The notes beneath the pieces were generated by a model. That model saw nothing but the letters and a program-made list of their open reading frames with translations, was not told where the DNA came from and searched no databases. The position numbers and the translations under genes are program-made. A stretch of 64,000 nucleotides of DNA from an uncultured Lachnospiraceae bacterium (GTDB lineage Bacteria > Bacillota > Clostridia > Lachnospirales > Lachnospiraceae): contig CAJTQO010000003.1 in assembly GCA_910578405.1 (NCBI GenBank), positions 1 to 64,000 on the forward strand. Direction: 5' to 3'. Shown piece by piece: positions 27,086-35,421 of this stretch; position 1 is the first letter of the stretch; the number at the start of each line of letters is the position of its first letter.

Positions 27086-27796
27086 ATGTTAGAAATCAGG
27101 GATTTGACGAAAGCATATGGGAAGTATAAGGCGGCGGATGGCGTAAGCTTTGCGGTAGGAAACGGAGAAATCGGCATTTTGCTTGGGCCGAACGGAGCGG
27201 GGAAATCTACGGTAATAAAGAGTGTGGCCGGGCTTTTGCGTTATAAGGGCATTATTTTGATAAAAGGAATGGATGCCCGCAGTGTGGAAGCGAAGAAAGT
27301 ATTTGCTTATGTGCCGGAACTTCCGTCGATGTATGAGGCTTTGACGGTTCGGGAACATATAGATTTTATAATGCATGCATATCATCTGCAGGTAACGGAA
27401 GAGTGGATACAAAATCTGTTGGGACGTTTTGAGTTGTTGGATAAACAGGATAAGCTGGGGAATGAGCTGTCTAAGGGGATGATGCAGAAGGTGAGCATAT
27501 GTTGCGCATTGATGATACAGCCGGACGTAATCTTGTTGGATGAGCCGATGGTTGGACTGGACCCGGCAGCGATTAAGGAGTTGAAGCAGGTGATTTTAGA
27601 GCTGAAGGAAGCCGGCGCAACGGTATTGATTAGTACCCATATGCTGGAAATGGTAAAGGAACTTTGGGATATTATGTTTGTGATGGATAAGGGACGCATT
27701 ATAGCCTCCTACCGAAAGAGCGAGGTAAAAGAAGAAGATTTGGAAGATTTGTTTTTCCATGTTACGGATGGGGAGAACGGAAAAGGGGAAGCGTAA
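27086..27796 (+). CDS. ABC transporter ATPase of an exporter pair
   Basis: A 236-residue ATP-binding subunit. Walker A is GPNGAGKST, the signature is LSKGMMQK, and Walker B is VILLDEP, followed by the switch histidine in STHML. It begins MLEIRDLTKAYGKYKAADG and lacks long extensions. Its 536-residue partner follows 38 bases after its stop. Likely an exporter; substrate not deducible. Confidence 0.92.
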   Translation: MLEIRDLTKAYGKYKAADGVSFAVGNGEIGILLGPNGAGKSTVIKSVAGLLRYKGIILIKGMDARSVEAKKVFAYVPELPSMYEALTVREHIDFIMHAYHLQVTEEWIQNLLGRFELLDKQDKLGNELSKGMMQKVSICCALMIQPDVILLDEPMVGLDPAAIKELKQVILELKEAGATVLISTHMLEMVKELWDIMFVMDKGRIIASYRKSEVKEEDLEDLFFHVTDGENGKGEA

Positions 27797-27834
27797 AATA
27801 AATGTGACAGGCGCAGGCAGGGAGGAGTTTGAGG

Positions 27835-29445
27835 ATGAATATGGGGGTAAGGTTCGGGGATTTGGGGGCTTTTTTCTATCTTTACCGGAAAAGCTTCAAG
27901 AACCGGGTAAAGAAAGCGCTGCATAAGCCGGTGACTTATCTGTACCTGGTATTGGCAATTTTATATTTTGCAATGATATTTGGTTCTTTTCAGGTTACTT
28001 TTGACCAGCTATGCAAGGGGACGGGTATAGAAAGGGCATCGGTATTGACGGTGATTTTGACGGTTTTGGCGCTCTTCCTGATTCCCGCCAATTTGATTTC
28101 CTATAGCAAAAGGAAGGGGCTGATATTTCGCCCGTCGGATATCCATTTCCTGTTCCCGGCTCCGGTAAGTCCCAAGGGGGTGCTGTTATATGCACATGTA
28201 CGGACTGTATTTATGGAACTGGTATTGAACGTGACGCTTACCATAGGCGGAGTGCTTTGGTTTCATATGCCGGTATGGAAGATGCTGCTCTTTTTGCTGT
28301 TTTCCTGTATCGTGGAAAACATATTGGAAGCATCCCTGATGGTGGTTTGTTATGGAAATGAAAGACTAAGCCGCAGGCAGATGTTTGTTTTCCAGTTGTT
28401 GATGTATGCGTTGATGGGCAGTTTTGTATTGATTGGAATTGCAGTATATATGAAAGAAGGAACGGGTTTTGGCGCTGTTGCGGAATATCTGCATGGCCCT
28501 GCCATCCAGATGACGCCAGTGGTTGGGTGGTACATTGCATTGCTCCACTTATTTTTTCTTGGGCCTACTACGGTAAATGTGGTCTGTTCCATTTTGTATT
28601 TTCTGGCAGTGTTTTTGCTGTTTGTCCTGGCAGTCCGTATGAAATGCACCGGTGCATATTATGAGGACGCCATTAAATTTGCGGAAGACTACGAGGAGGC
28701 CAGGCAAAAGAACAGGAAAGGGGAAATGGCGATTACCGGCTGGAAACAGAAATATGGGAGAGCGACCGTAGCGTACAAAGGGAGTTATGCAAAAGCTTTG
28801 TTTTACCGCCAATTGCTGGAATATAAGAAGAACCGCTTTTTTATATTCGGTTTTTATACATTGCTTTGCTTTGGGATAGGGATAACCTTGGCGATATTGG
28901 GCAGTAAGGAGGACTGGGGAGATATGGCCCCCTTTGTTATCCTTGGAGTGATGGCATACCTTACGTTTATATATGCGGCATATACGGGGAAATGGGGTAA
29001 GGAACTGACGAAACCTTATACATACCTTATACCGGACAGCGCGTTTCGCAAATTGTGGTATGCGACTTTAATGGAACATGTCAGGTCATTGGTGGACGGA
29101 TGTCTGCTGACTCTTCCGCCTAGCCTTGCGCTTGGCCTTCCGGTTTTTCAGATTGCGCTGATTCTTGTGGTTTATGTATGCTTGCAGGCTTGCAAATTGT
29201 ATGCGGAGGTTATGGTGGAGGCGTTTCTTGGGAATATTTTAGGCTCGGTGGGGAAACAGTTTGCACGGTTGTTTTTTGAAGGGCTTGTAATCGGGCTTGG
29301 CATTATGGGCGCCGCTTTGGGTACAATTTTGGTTTCATTGGAAGTGGGGATGGTTGTTTTAATTGTAGTGGCCGCTTCGCTGACGGCAGTGATGATGATA
29401 ATCGCTTCCATAAATTTTGAACGGATGGAGAGTGTTGGGGGTTGA
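27835..29445 (+). CDS. large ABC-2-like membrane permease
   Basis: A 536-residue integral membrane protein with about 12 to 14 hydrophobic segments (for example YLYLVLAILYFAMIFGSF and LTVILTVLALFLIPANLI). The phrase LIFRPSDIHFLFPAPVSPKGVLLY is typical of a family of ABC exporters in Firmicutes (putative ABC exporter permease). ATG at 27835 is seven bases from GGAGGAG. The promoter for the next transcript overlaps its stop codon, so the ABC-F gene that follows is a separate unit. Confidence 0.85.
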   Translation: MNMGVRFGDLGAFFYLYRKSFKNRVKKALHKPVTYLYLVLAILYFAMIFGSFQVTFDQLCKGTGIERASVLTVILTVLALFLIPANLISYSKRKGLIFRPSDIHFLFPAPVSPKGVLLYAHVRTVFMELVLNVTLTIGGVLWFHMPVWKMLLFLLFSCIVENILEASLMVVCYGNERLSRRQMFVFQLLMYALMGSFVLIGIAVYMKEGTGFGAVAEYLHGPAIQMTPVVGWYIALLHLFFLGPTTVNVVCSILYFLAVFLLFVLAVRMKCTGAYYEDAIKFAEDYEEARQKNRKGEMAITGWKQKYGRATVAYKGSYAKALFYRQLLEYKKNRFFIFGFYTLLCFGIGITLAILGSKEDWGDMAPFVILGVMAYLTFIYAAYTGKWGKELTKPYTYLIPDSAFRKLWYATLMEHVRSLVDGCLLTLPPSLALGLPVFQIALILVVYVCLQACKLYAEVMVEAFLGNILGSVGKQFARLFFEGLVIGLGIMGAALGTILVSLEVGMVVLIVVAASLTAVMMIIASINFERMESVGG

Positions 29446-29470
29446 CATTCCGGTATATTGCGGTTATACT
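29442..29470 (+). promoter_or_regulatory. strong consensus promoter for the ABC-F leader transcript
   Basis: TTGACA (29442-29447), a 17-base spacer and TATACT (29465-29470). The -35 box overlaps the stop codon of the permease gene. The start site is expected near 29477, giving a leader of about 335 bases. Confidence 0.88.
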
Positions 29471-29501
29471 ATAGGAAATTTAACAGATAGGAGACAGGTG
29501 G

Positions 29502-29522
29502 ATGTTTATTTATTCTTGCTAA
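29502..29522 (+). CDS. leader peptide of the ABC-F attenuator
   Basis: A six-residue open frame, MFIYSC, follows AGGAG (29489-29493) with eight bases of spacing. It lies just after the promoter and far before the ABC-F gene. The codons for its second half (29509-29519) can pair with 29565-29575 over 11 bases, one of them G-U. A ribosome paused here by an antibiotic would disrupt that pairing, which is how leader peptides of resistance genes usually act. Confidence 0.7.
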   Translation: MFIYSC

Positions 29523-29575
29523 GTGAAAACTGAAAACAGGTGTGGCGAAGACGTTTTGGTTTTGGCAGGAATAAA
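29509..29575 (+). promoter_or_regulatory. leader hairpin overlapping the leader peptide
   Basis: 29509-29519 pairs with 29565-29575 (10 Watson-Crick pairs and one G-U). The left arm is part of the leader coding sequence. A competing small hairpin is possible between 29571-29577 and 29590-29596. A further eight-base stem can form between 29619-29626 and 29654-29661. Confidence 0.55.
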
Positions 29576-29612
29576 AAATCTGATCTCTCTTTTTATATAC
29601 AGTTTGGAATAG

Positions 29613-29762
29613 ATGATGGCTTATTTAGGCAGCATACATTTTTGCGTTGTCCGAAATAAGCGCTGGCTGTGGATTTGTGGGTGCAGAAAATTATTTCTGC
29701 ACCCTTTTTGTACGTCAAGCGCCGAAAAGAAGATGGCGGAAACGGTTGGATGTCCTTCCTAA
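29613..29762 (+). CDS. possible second upstream open frame running through the attenuator
   Basis: An ATG-ATG at 29613 opens a 49-codon frame that continues through the terminator hairpin and stops 48 bases before the ABC-F ATG. It is rich in Trp, Cys and Lys/Arg codons (RWLWICGCRKLF). There is no good ribosome site. It may be a second regulatory leader or chance. Confidence 0.28.
   Translation: MMAYLGSIHFCVVRNKRWLWICGCRKLFLHPFCTSSAEKKMAETVGCPS
29679..29709 (+). terminator. attenuator terminator ahead of the ABC-F gene
   Basis: A perfect 11-base stem (29679-29689 with 29694-29704), four-base loop ATTA, and five T residues (29705-29709). It lies inside the leader about 100 bases before the gene, so it would end transcription early unless relieved. 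Confidence 0.9.
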
Positions 29763-29812
29763 GAAAGTGGGATTTTGCAGGAGGATGCCCAACTGGAATA
29801 AGGAGGGTTTGT

Positions 29813-31429
29813 ATGTCTCAGATTAGTGTAAATCAGTTGACTTTTTATTATGATGGCAGTTATGACAATATATTTGAGGATGCGTCTTTTCAGATTGACA
29901 CAGATTGGAAATTGGGGTTTGTGGCAAGAAATGGGCGTGGGAAGACGACTTTTTTGAATTTGCTTATGGGGAAATATGAGTACCGGGGAAGCATTACGGC
30001 AACGGTGGAGTTTGATTATTTCCCTTATGAGGTGAAGGATGGAGCCAAAGAAACCATTTCGGTAATAGAAGAAATTAATCCGGAGTATGAATTCTGGAAA
30101 ATATGCCGGGAGCTGACGTTGCTTCATGTGGACGCAGACGTGCTGTACCGTCCCTTTGAAACGCTTAGTAACGGGGAACAGACAAAGGTAATGCTGGCGT
30201 TGCTTTTTTCCGGGGAAAACCGTTTTCTGCTGATTGATGAACCTACCAATCATCTAGATATGGAAGCGCGGCAAATGGTAAGTGATTATTTGAGCCGTAA
30301 GAAAGGGTTTTTACTGGTTTCCCATGACCGGGCGTTTTTGGATCAATGCATTGACCATGTACTGACGATTAATCAGTCCAACATTGAAGTGCAGCAGGGG
30401 AATTTTTCCACCTGGTGGGAAAATAAGAAGCGGCAGGACGCCCATGAGCTGGCGGAGAATGAACGTTTAAAAAAGGATATCAGAAAACTGTCCGCGGCGT
30501 CCAGGCAGGCCGGACAGTGGGCGGACCAGGTGGAAGCGACAAAGATAGGAAGGAAATCGCCGGATGAGAAGAATATCGGAACGCGAGCCTATATTGGGGA
30601 AAAGTCCCGCCGTATGCAGATGCGCCGCAAAAACCTGGAGCGAAGGCAGAATAGGGCCATGGATGAAAAATCTTCTTTGCTCAAAAACATTGAAACGGCA
30701 GAGGAGTTGAAACTGTTTCCCCTCCGGCATCATAAAGAGGTTTTGGTACGGATGGAAGATATACGGATTGGGTATGAAGGCTGGGAAGGTCAGACAGTAT
30801 ATGGCAGGGCGGAAAAAGCCGCAAGAGGGGACATAGCCTGTAGAAACGGGTGGGAGACGGCGGATTTGGAATCAGGCGGACAGATAAGGCGGCAAATCCT
30901 GGATGGCTTTGGGATGGAAATAAGGAATGGGGACAGAGTGGCGCTGCAAGGGCGTAACGGATGTGGAAAATCCAGTCTTTTAAAATCCATTTTAGCGGCA
31001 GTGAATGGCAGGGAAGGGGAAAACGGGAGGAGGGTGGACGGAGTTTTGGAAACCGCCGCCGGATTGAAAATATCTTATGTGCCGCAGGATACGGCGCACC
31101 TTTATGGAAGCCTGGAGGAGTATGCGCAAAATTATGGCATTGAGGAAGCCTTATTTAAAGCATTGCTGCGGAAATTGGGTTTTTCCAGGATTCAGTTCGA
31201 CAAAAGGATGGAAGAGTATAGCGGGGGACAAAAAAAGAAGGCGCTGCTTGCCAGGAGTTTATGCGAACAGGCGCATTTGTATGTGTGGGATGAACCTCTG
31301 AATTTTATTGATGTATTTTCGCGTATGCAGATAGAGAACTTGATTTTGCAGTATAAACCTACGATTTTAATGGTAGAGCATGACGGGGATTTTGTGGAAA
31401 GGATTGGGACGAAGGTTATTTCTTTATAG
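29813..31429 (+). CDS. ABC-F ribosome protection protein, Lsa-like
   Basis: A 538-residue cytoplasmic protein with two ATPase domains and no membrane segment. Domain 1 has Walker A ARNGRGKTT, signature LSNGEQTK and Walker B LIDEPTNHLD; domain 2 has GRNGCGKSS, SGGQKKKALLARSL and VWDEPLNFID. The opening MSQISVNQLTFYYDGSYDNI and the long linker between domains fit the Lsa/Vga antibiotic-resistance branch, which displaces lincosamides, pleuromutilins and streptogramin A from the ribosome. Spectrum cannot be read directly. ATG at 29813 has AAGGAGGG at the correct distance; the frame is open 48 codons upstream, without family similarity. The leader suggests drug-induced expression. Confidence 0.9.
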   Translation: MSQISVNQLTFYYDGSYDNIFEDASFQIDTDWKLGFVARNGRGKTTFLNLLMGKYEYRGSITATVEFDYFPYEVKDGAKETISVIEEINPEYEFWKICRELTLLHVDADVLYRPFETLSNGEQTKVMLALLFSGENRFLLIDEPTNHLDMEARQMVSDYLSRKKGFLLVSHDRAFLDQCIDHVLTINQSNIEVQQGNFSTWWENKKRQDAHELAENERLKKDIRKLSAASRQAGQWADQVEATKIGRKSPDEKNIGTRAYIGEKSRRMQMRRKNLERRQNRAMDEKSSLLKNIETAEELKLFPLRHHKEVLVRMEDIRIGYEGWEGQTVYGRAEKAARGDIACRNGWETADLESGGQIRRQILDGFGMEIRNGDRVALQGRNGCGKSSLLKSILAAVNGREGENGRRVDGVLETAAGLKISYVPQDTAHLYGSLEEYAQNYGIEEALFKALLRKLGFSRIQFDKRMEEYSGGQKKKALLARSLCEQAHLYVWDEPLNFIDVFSRMQIENLILQYKPTILMVEHDGDFVERIGTKVISL

Positions 31430-31446
31430 GATGAAAGGATTGGACA

Positions 31447-32265
31447 ATGAAAATCGTTATATTAATGGAAGATACGTGTGGGGAGCCGTGCTGCGAAGCG
31501 GAGCATGGGTTAAGCGTTTATGTGGAAACGAAACGGCATAAAATATTAATGGATACCGGGGCCAGTGAAAAAACACTGGAAAATGCAGAGAAACTGGGGA
31601 TAGATTTAAAGCAGGTAGATATCGTGGTTTTGAGCCATGGGCATTATGACCATTCCGGCGGGATGCTTGCTTTTTGTAAGCTAAATAAGGATGCAATCAT
31701 TTATATGCAGCGGACGGCTTTCGGGGATTATTATCATGGGGAGCGGTATATCGGCATGGATAAAAGGATAGCCGGATTGCCCAATATTAGAATGCTTGCG
31801 GGGGATTTTTCGGTGGATGAGGAAATTTCCCTTTTTACAGGCATTACGGGCAGAAGGCATTGGCCGGAGAGTAACCGGAGCTTAACGATGGAGAAAGGTG
31901 GGCGGCGTGTGCAGGATGAGTTTGTCCATGAGCAGTGCCTGGTGGTGCAGGAGGGGCAGAAGCTGTTAGTGTCCGGGTGCGCCCATAATGGGATATTGAA
32001 TATTTTGGACAGCTACCGGGAAAAGTATGGGGGATGCCCGGATATTGTAGTGAGTGGCTTCCATATGGGCAAGAAGGGGGATTATACGGAACAGGAAGCC
32101 AGGGTAATACGGCAGACTGCAGAGGAATTGAAGAAAACAAAAGCTGTCTTTTATACCGGGCATTGTACAGGGGAGAAAGCGATTGCGCTGATGCAGCCTG
32201 CGCTGGGCGGCCAACTGACCTCCATCCATTGCGGGATGGAGGTGATAACGAAGCCGTTTGTTTAA
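31447..32265 (+). CDS. MBL-fold metallohydrolase
   Basis: A 272-residue metallo-beta-lactamase-fold protein. The metal site motif is SHGHYDHSGG, with downstream SGCAHNG and a final TGHCTG histidine. This arrangement matches the group often annotated as 7,8-dihydropterin-6-yl-methyl-4-(beta-D-ribofuranosyl)aminobenzene-5'-phosphate synthase-like, although that reaction is doubtful in bacteria. It follows the ABC-F gene by 17 bases, so it may share its induction. Substrate unknown. Confidence 0.9.
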   Translation: MKIVILMEDTCGEPCCEAEHGLSVYVETKRHKILMDTGASEKTLENAEKLGIDLKQVDIVVLSHGHYDHSGGMLAFCKLNKDAIIYMQRTAFGDYYHGERYIGMDKRIAGLPNIRMLAGDFSVDEEISLFTGITGRRHWPESNRSLTMEKGGRRVQDEFVHEQCLVVQEGQKLLVSGCAHNGILNILDSYREKYGGCPDIVVSGFHMGKKGDYTEQEARVIRQTAEELKKTKAVFYTGHCTGEKAIALMQPALGGQLTSIHCGMEVITKPFV

Positions 32266-32267
32266 GA

Positions 32268-33191
32268 TTAGGCCAGCCATACAGGCCCGGCCAATACTTC
32301 TCTGGAAACGAAAAGCGTCATATCCGGTTTGGTAGCTAACGTCCATTTGACAAGAAGGATATATTTGCGTTCGATTTCAAAGCAGGTAATGCATCTTGGA
32401 TGGACGCAGCTTCCGCTGTTGCAATAGTATTTGTCGCTTTCTGAAAGCGTGGGGCGGTGGGTGTGTCCAGTGACCAGGATATGGTTTTCCTGTTCCGCCC
32501 AGTGGTGGAGACGCTTTTCCGCTTTGTCCTTGCGGGTATAGTTTTTGGCGGCGCTGGTAGGGTCAAGAACTCCGAACCGCTCCAGCGGCTTCCAGAGATA
32601 GCGGACCAGGAAGCGGGAGAGACGCCATAAAGTGGAATTGAACAGGTCGGTCTGATGTCCGTGGGTCAAATAAAGATCCAGAGGAGGGATGGCGGCCTCC
32701 ATGGAGTTCCTCCTGGATGGGGACAGATGGTTTTCCAGAATGAGTCCGGGATAAAAGGTGATATCGGACAGGAAAGAACGGTCTTTATAATCCGGGTGGT
32801 CTTCAAAACAGCAGTGGCAGGCGCTGCATTTTTTCTTTGTATACCGTTGGTTCTTTTTTACCATATCGTGGTTTCCATAGAGCATGTATAAACGCCCTTG
32901 TTCCTGAAAGTGGGAAAGAAGCCAGAATACGTTGCCATGCGCTTCCATAATCTGCTGCATATTGCGGTTTTCCCACAGTTCATCGCCGTCTCCCAGTTCG
33001 ATATAGGTATATCCCATGCGGTAATAATGCTGCAGGGCGGCATAGTACAGGTTTTGGTTTTTCAGGAAATTGTCGTTGGAAGAGCCGGTGCCACGGTGAC
33101 AGTCGCTGATTAGCGCATACTTGGAACGGTCTGTAAGAGGGAGCCGCAAAGCTCCCTCAAAAGATTTAGACAGGCGGGAATAATACCCCAT
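32268..33191 (-). CDS. metallophosphoesterase (calcineurin-like)
   Basis: A 307-residue predicted phosphoesterase. Metal-binding motifs are SDCHRG (near residue 30), GDGDELW, YGNHD and a C-terminal GHTHRP. There is no signal peptide. Two clustered Cys residues in a KKCSACHCC segment could bind metal. It begins four bases after the DUF4474 gene stop on the same strand, so the two form an operon. Its end lies two bases from the end of the convergent MBL gene. Substrate unknown (protein phosphatase or nucleotide phosphodiesterase are both possible). Confidence 0.9.
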   Translation of the reverse strand: MGYYSRLSKSFEGALRLPLTDRSKYALISDCHRGTGSSNDNFLKNQNLYYAALQHYYRMGYTYIELGDGDELWENRNMQQIMEAHGNVFWLLSHFQEQGRLYMLYGNHDMVKKNQRYTKKKCSACHCCFEDHPDYKDRSFLSDITFYPGLILENHLSPSRRNSMEAAIPPLDLYLTHGHQTDLFNSTLWRLSRFLVRYLWKPLERFGVLDPTSAAKNYTRKDKAEKRLHHWAEQENHILVTGHTHRPTLSESDKYYCNSGSCVHPRCITCFEIERKYILLVKWTLATKPDMTLFVSREVLAGPVWLA

Positions 33192-33195
33192 TTCC

Positions 33196-34089
33196 TTACC
33201 CCCTTTTTGGTTTATGCTTTTTATATTTGCGTATGCGGAGCGTTTTGCGGAAAGCCGCAGGCAGATAAAAGTACAGATAGAGAATCCTGTCTATGGAAAG
33301 GCAAAAGGGTCTTGTAACGAACAGATATACCCTGCACCAGAAGTGATTGATGCATTGGGCAATCCGTATCCATAGCCTGTCAAAGAAATTCCAGCAAAGA
33401 GCGGATTTTGAAAAGGAGAAAGTGACCTTATTACAGCTTAAATGGATATTGTCCCTGGAATAGCCGGCCCTAATCAGGCCCTTTACAAAAGCATGGGCCA
33501 TAGCGTGGTTGGCAAAGGTGATACATGCCTGCATATACAGGTCGGCAGGTTCGGTAAACCGCCCTACGCAGAACGCAGTCAGCCACCAATGCCTGGCGCA
33601 TACATCGGCAATTTGGACGCCTTTGCAAAAAAGGTGGAAAGAGAGCGCCGGCATGTCGCAATCCTCTACACTCTGGAAAAGAGTAGTGTGATATTCGTTT
33701 TCCTCTAAAATACGGTCTGCATAATATACGCCGATTTCCGCCCCGGTATTGATGCCGTATTGGCCCTTCCACAATTCCAGGAGCCAGGTGCGGCCTTCGA
33801 AATTGAAATAGACAGGGAGGCAGTCGAATACCATCTGGAAGCGGAAAGCCGTTTTATCGTATAGCGTGCAGTAGCCAAAGTCCCTTTGCCATACATCCAG
33901 GCGGGAAGTGAAGATATCCTGTGCCGGCAGGTATGCATAGCCGAAGGGGGCGATAAGTTCATCCAGCAGCCGGCATTTTTCTTTCATGCACATGCAGCGG
34001 ATTTTTTTGATGATTTTCTTTCTGCGCCAATGATTGATGCAGAAAAAGAAAAGAAGCACGAGAAAAAGGATACCAAAGAACAGGTACAT
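33196..34089 (-). CDS. DUF4474-type membrane-anchored protein
   Basis: A 297-residue protein with one N-terminal membrane helix (about 2-20: LFFGILFLVLLFFFC) and a basic stretch after it. The soluble part contains APFGYAYLPAQDIFTSRLDVWQRDFGYC, a hallmark of DUF4474 proteins seen in Lachnospiraceae, and is rich in Trp, Cys and aromatic residues. No enzyme motif is visible. It is co-directional with the phosphoesterase that follows. Function unknown. Confidence 0.8.
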   Translation of the reverse strand: MYLFFGILFLVLLFFFCINHWRRKKIIKKIRCMCMKEKCRLLDELIAPFGYAYLPAQDIFTSRLDVWQRDFGYCTLYDKTAFRFQMVFDCLPVYFNFEGRTWLLELWKGQYGINTGAEIGVYYADRILEENEYHTTLFQSVEDCDMPALSFHLFCKGVQIADVCARHWWLTAFCVGRFTEPADLYMQACITFANHAMAHAFVKGLIRAGYSRDNIHLSCNKVTFSFSKSALCWNFFDRLWIRIAQCINHFWCRVYLFVTRPFCLSIDRILYLYFYLPAAFRKTLRIRKYKKHKPKRG

Positions 34090-34245
34090 AGTAGACTCCT
34101 CAATAAGTGTTTTGTGATATCTTATGAGAAGCTGTCGAAACCTGTGCCTTGTATTTCGGCGGGGAATGAGCCGGGCGGTGTGGCTGCATAAGCGTCTGGC
34201 GGATGCGGACGGGGCTGCCTGTATTATGGGGCGGGCGCCGTCGGT

Positions 34246-35226
34246 TTACTGCCGGGCGTCTGATGCGTCAACGATATGGATGGCGGTTCCTTTTCCTTTA
34301 TATCCGGCGTCTCCCACAATCTGCGGGATTTGCTTTTCGCCGTCCAGCATAGACTCATGGGAAAAGTGGACATGGCCGGCAAGTACGGCGGCAACCGGGC
34401 TGTCTGCGGCAGTCGTCAGGGACATAAACTGGGCGGAGACATCGTTGGGATAGAAGCCGCCATGGACTCCGCCGCCCAATACCACACTGTTTGGCCATAC
34501 TTTGGACGTTTCCGCCAGCAGGGATTCGGTATAAAATGGCACATGGAGCAGAAGGATGACGGGCTTGCCTATAGAAAGGATGTCCTTATATTCTTCCAGG
34601 GCATCCGGATGGATTTGGTTGTTGCTGTTGTCTACGGCGACAAGTATCAGCTCTTCCAGCTCCAGAGAATGGATAGCCGTATTTCCCTGCATAAAGGGGG
34701 CCAGCAGGGGACGGAACTCGTTTTCCCCTGTTTCGCTCATGTATTCCCATGGATAAGTCCAGTCATGGTTCCCCATGGCATAGAGATAGGGAATCTCCAG
34801 TTTTTCAAAAGCGGAGGCCAGGTATTCCACATTGGCCGGAGAAGGGGAATCAATGATATCCCCGGCAAGCAGCAAAGCGTCCGGCCTGGTCTGGTTGGCG
34901 TAATCCATCCAGGCGGCGAAAAATTCGGAAGAAGGGGCCGGGCCTTCCATCGTAAAATGTTCCAGCCGGCTGGCGGAATAATCCCGGATTTCATCGGTGG
35001 TTTCGTCTGGAAGGACAATATGGGAGTCGGTTAAAAACAACAGGTTATAGTCCCTGGACAGACCGGGGACGGCGATAGTATATGTATCAATGTCGGCAGA
35101 GTCGATAGCGGCAGGGACGGCGGTATCCTCCGGACGGGAGGAGGCGCAGCCGCAAAGGGCGCAAAGCAGGAGGAGTGACGGTATTGTTTTGGATAAGAAA
35201 GGTTTAAGATGTTTATAAGATATCAT
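34246..35226 (-). CDS. secreted lipoprotein metallophosphoesterase
   Basis: A 326-residue phosphoesterase exported as a lipoprotein. The signal peptide ends in a lipobox LCGC (Cys near residue 27). Metal-site motifs follow: TDSHI, GDIID, GNHDW, LHVPFY and AGHVHF, the usual calcineurin-like order. It lies 157 bases upstream of the DUF4474 gene on the same strand. It may act on extracellular nucleotides or phosphate esters; no specific substrate can be inferred. Confidence 0.92.
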   Translation of the reverse strand: MISYKHLKPFLSKTIPSLLLLCALCGCASSRPEDTAVPAAIDSADIDTYTIAVPGLSRDYNLLFLTDSHIVLPDETTDEIRDYSASRLEHFTMEGPAPSSEFFAAWMDYANQTRPDALLLAGDIIDSPSPANVEYLASAFEKLEIPYLYAMGNHDWTYPWEYMSETGENEFRPLLAPFMQGNTAIHSLELEELILVAVDNSNNQIHPDALEEYKDILSIGKPVILLLHVPFYTESLLAETSKVWPNSVVLGGGVHGGFYPNDVSAQFMSLTTAADSPVAAVLAGHVHFSHESMLDGEKQIPQIVGDAGYKGKGTAIHIVDASDARQ

Positions 35227-35328
35227 ATGTTTTCTTCCTTTTCTGAATTTTAGGTTTGGTATTTTGGATAGTGGTTGCTATTAGTTCTATAATTTAGTAC
35301 AATAGATACAGAACGTGTTTGCGCACTA

Positions 35329-35343
35329 GTTATATCTTATAAC
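35329..35343. repeat. perfect palindrome in the MATE/phosphoesterase divergent region
   Basis: GTTATA (35329-35334), TCT, TATAAC (35338-35343): a perfect six-base inverted repeat with a three-base spacer in the 195-base gap between divergent genes. Possible MarR/TetR-type operator. Confidence 0.4.
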
Positions 35344-35368
35344 GAAATAGTGGCAAATATACGAAAAA

Positions 35369-35391
35369 ATTCTTAAAAATTCATTAAGAAT
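35369..35391. repeat. inverted repeat just before the first MATE gene
   Basis: ATTCTTAA (35369-35376) and TTAAGAAT (35384-35391) with a seven-base spacer, about 30 bases before the ATG. It has no T-run after it, so an operator or 5' hairpin is likelier than a terminator. Confidence 0.4.
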
Positions 35392-35421
35392 GCACAGGAG
35401 GAAACGGATTGGGAGGTTGTT

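Noticed and set aside
29679..29709. Ordinary terminator of the ABC exporter operon
   Set aside because: A new consensus promoter lies at the end of that operon and upstream of the hairpin, so an attenuator role fits better.
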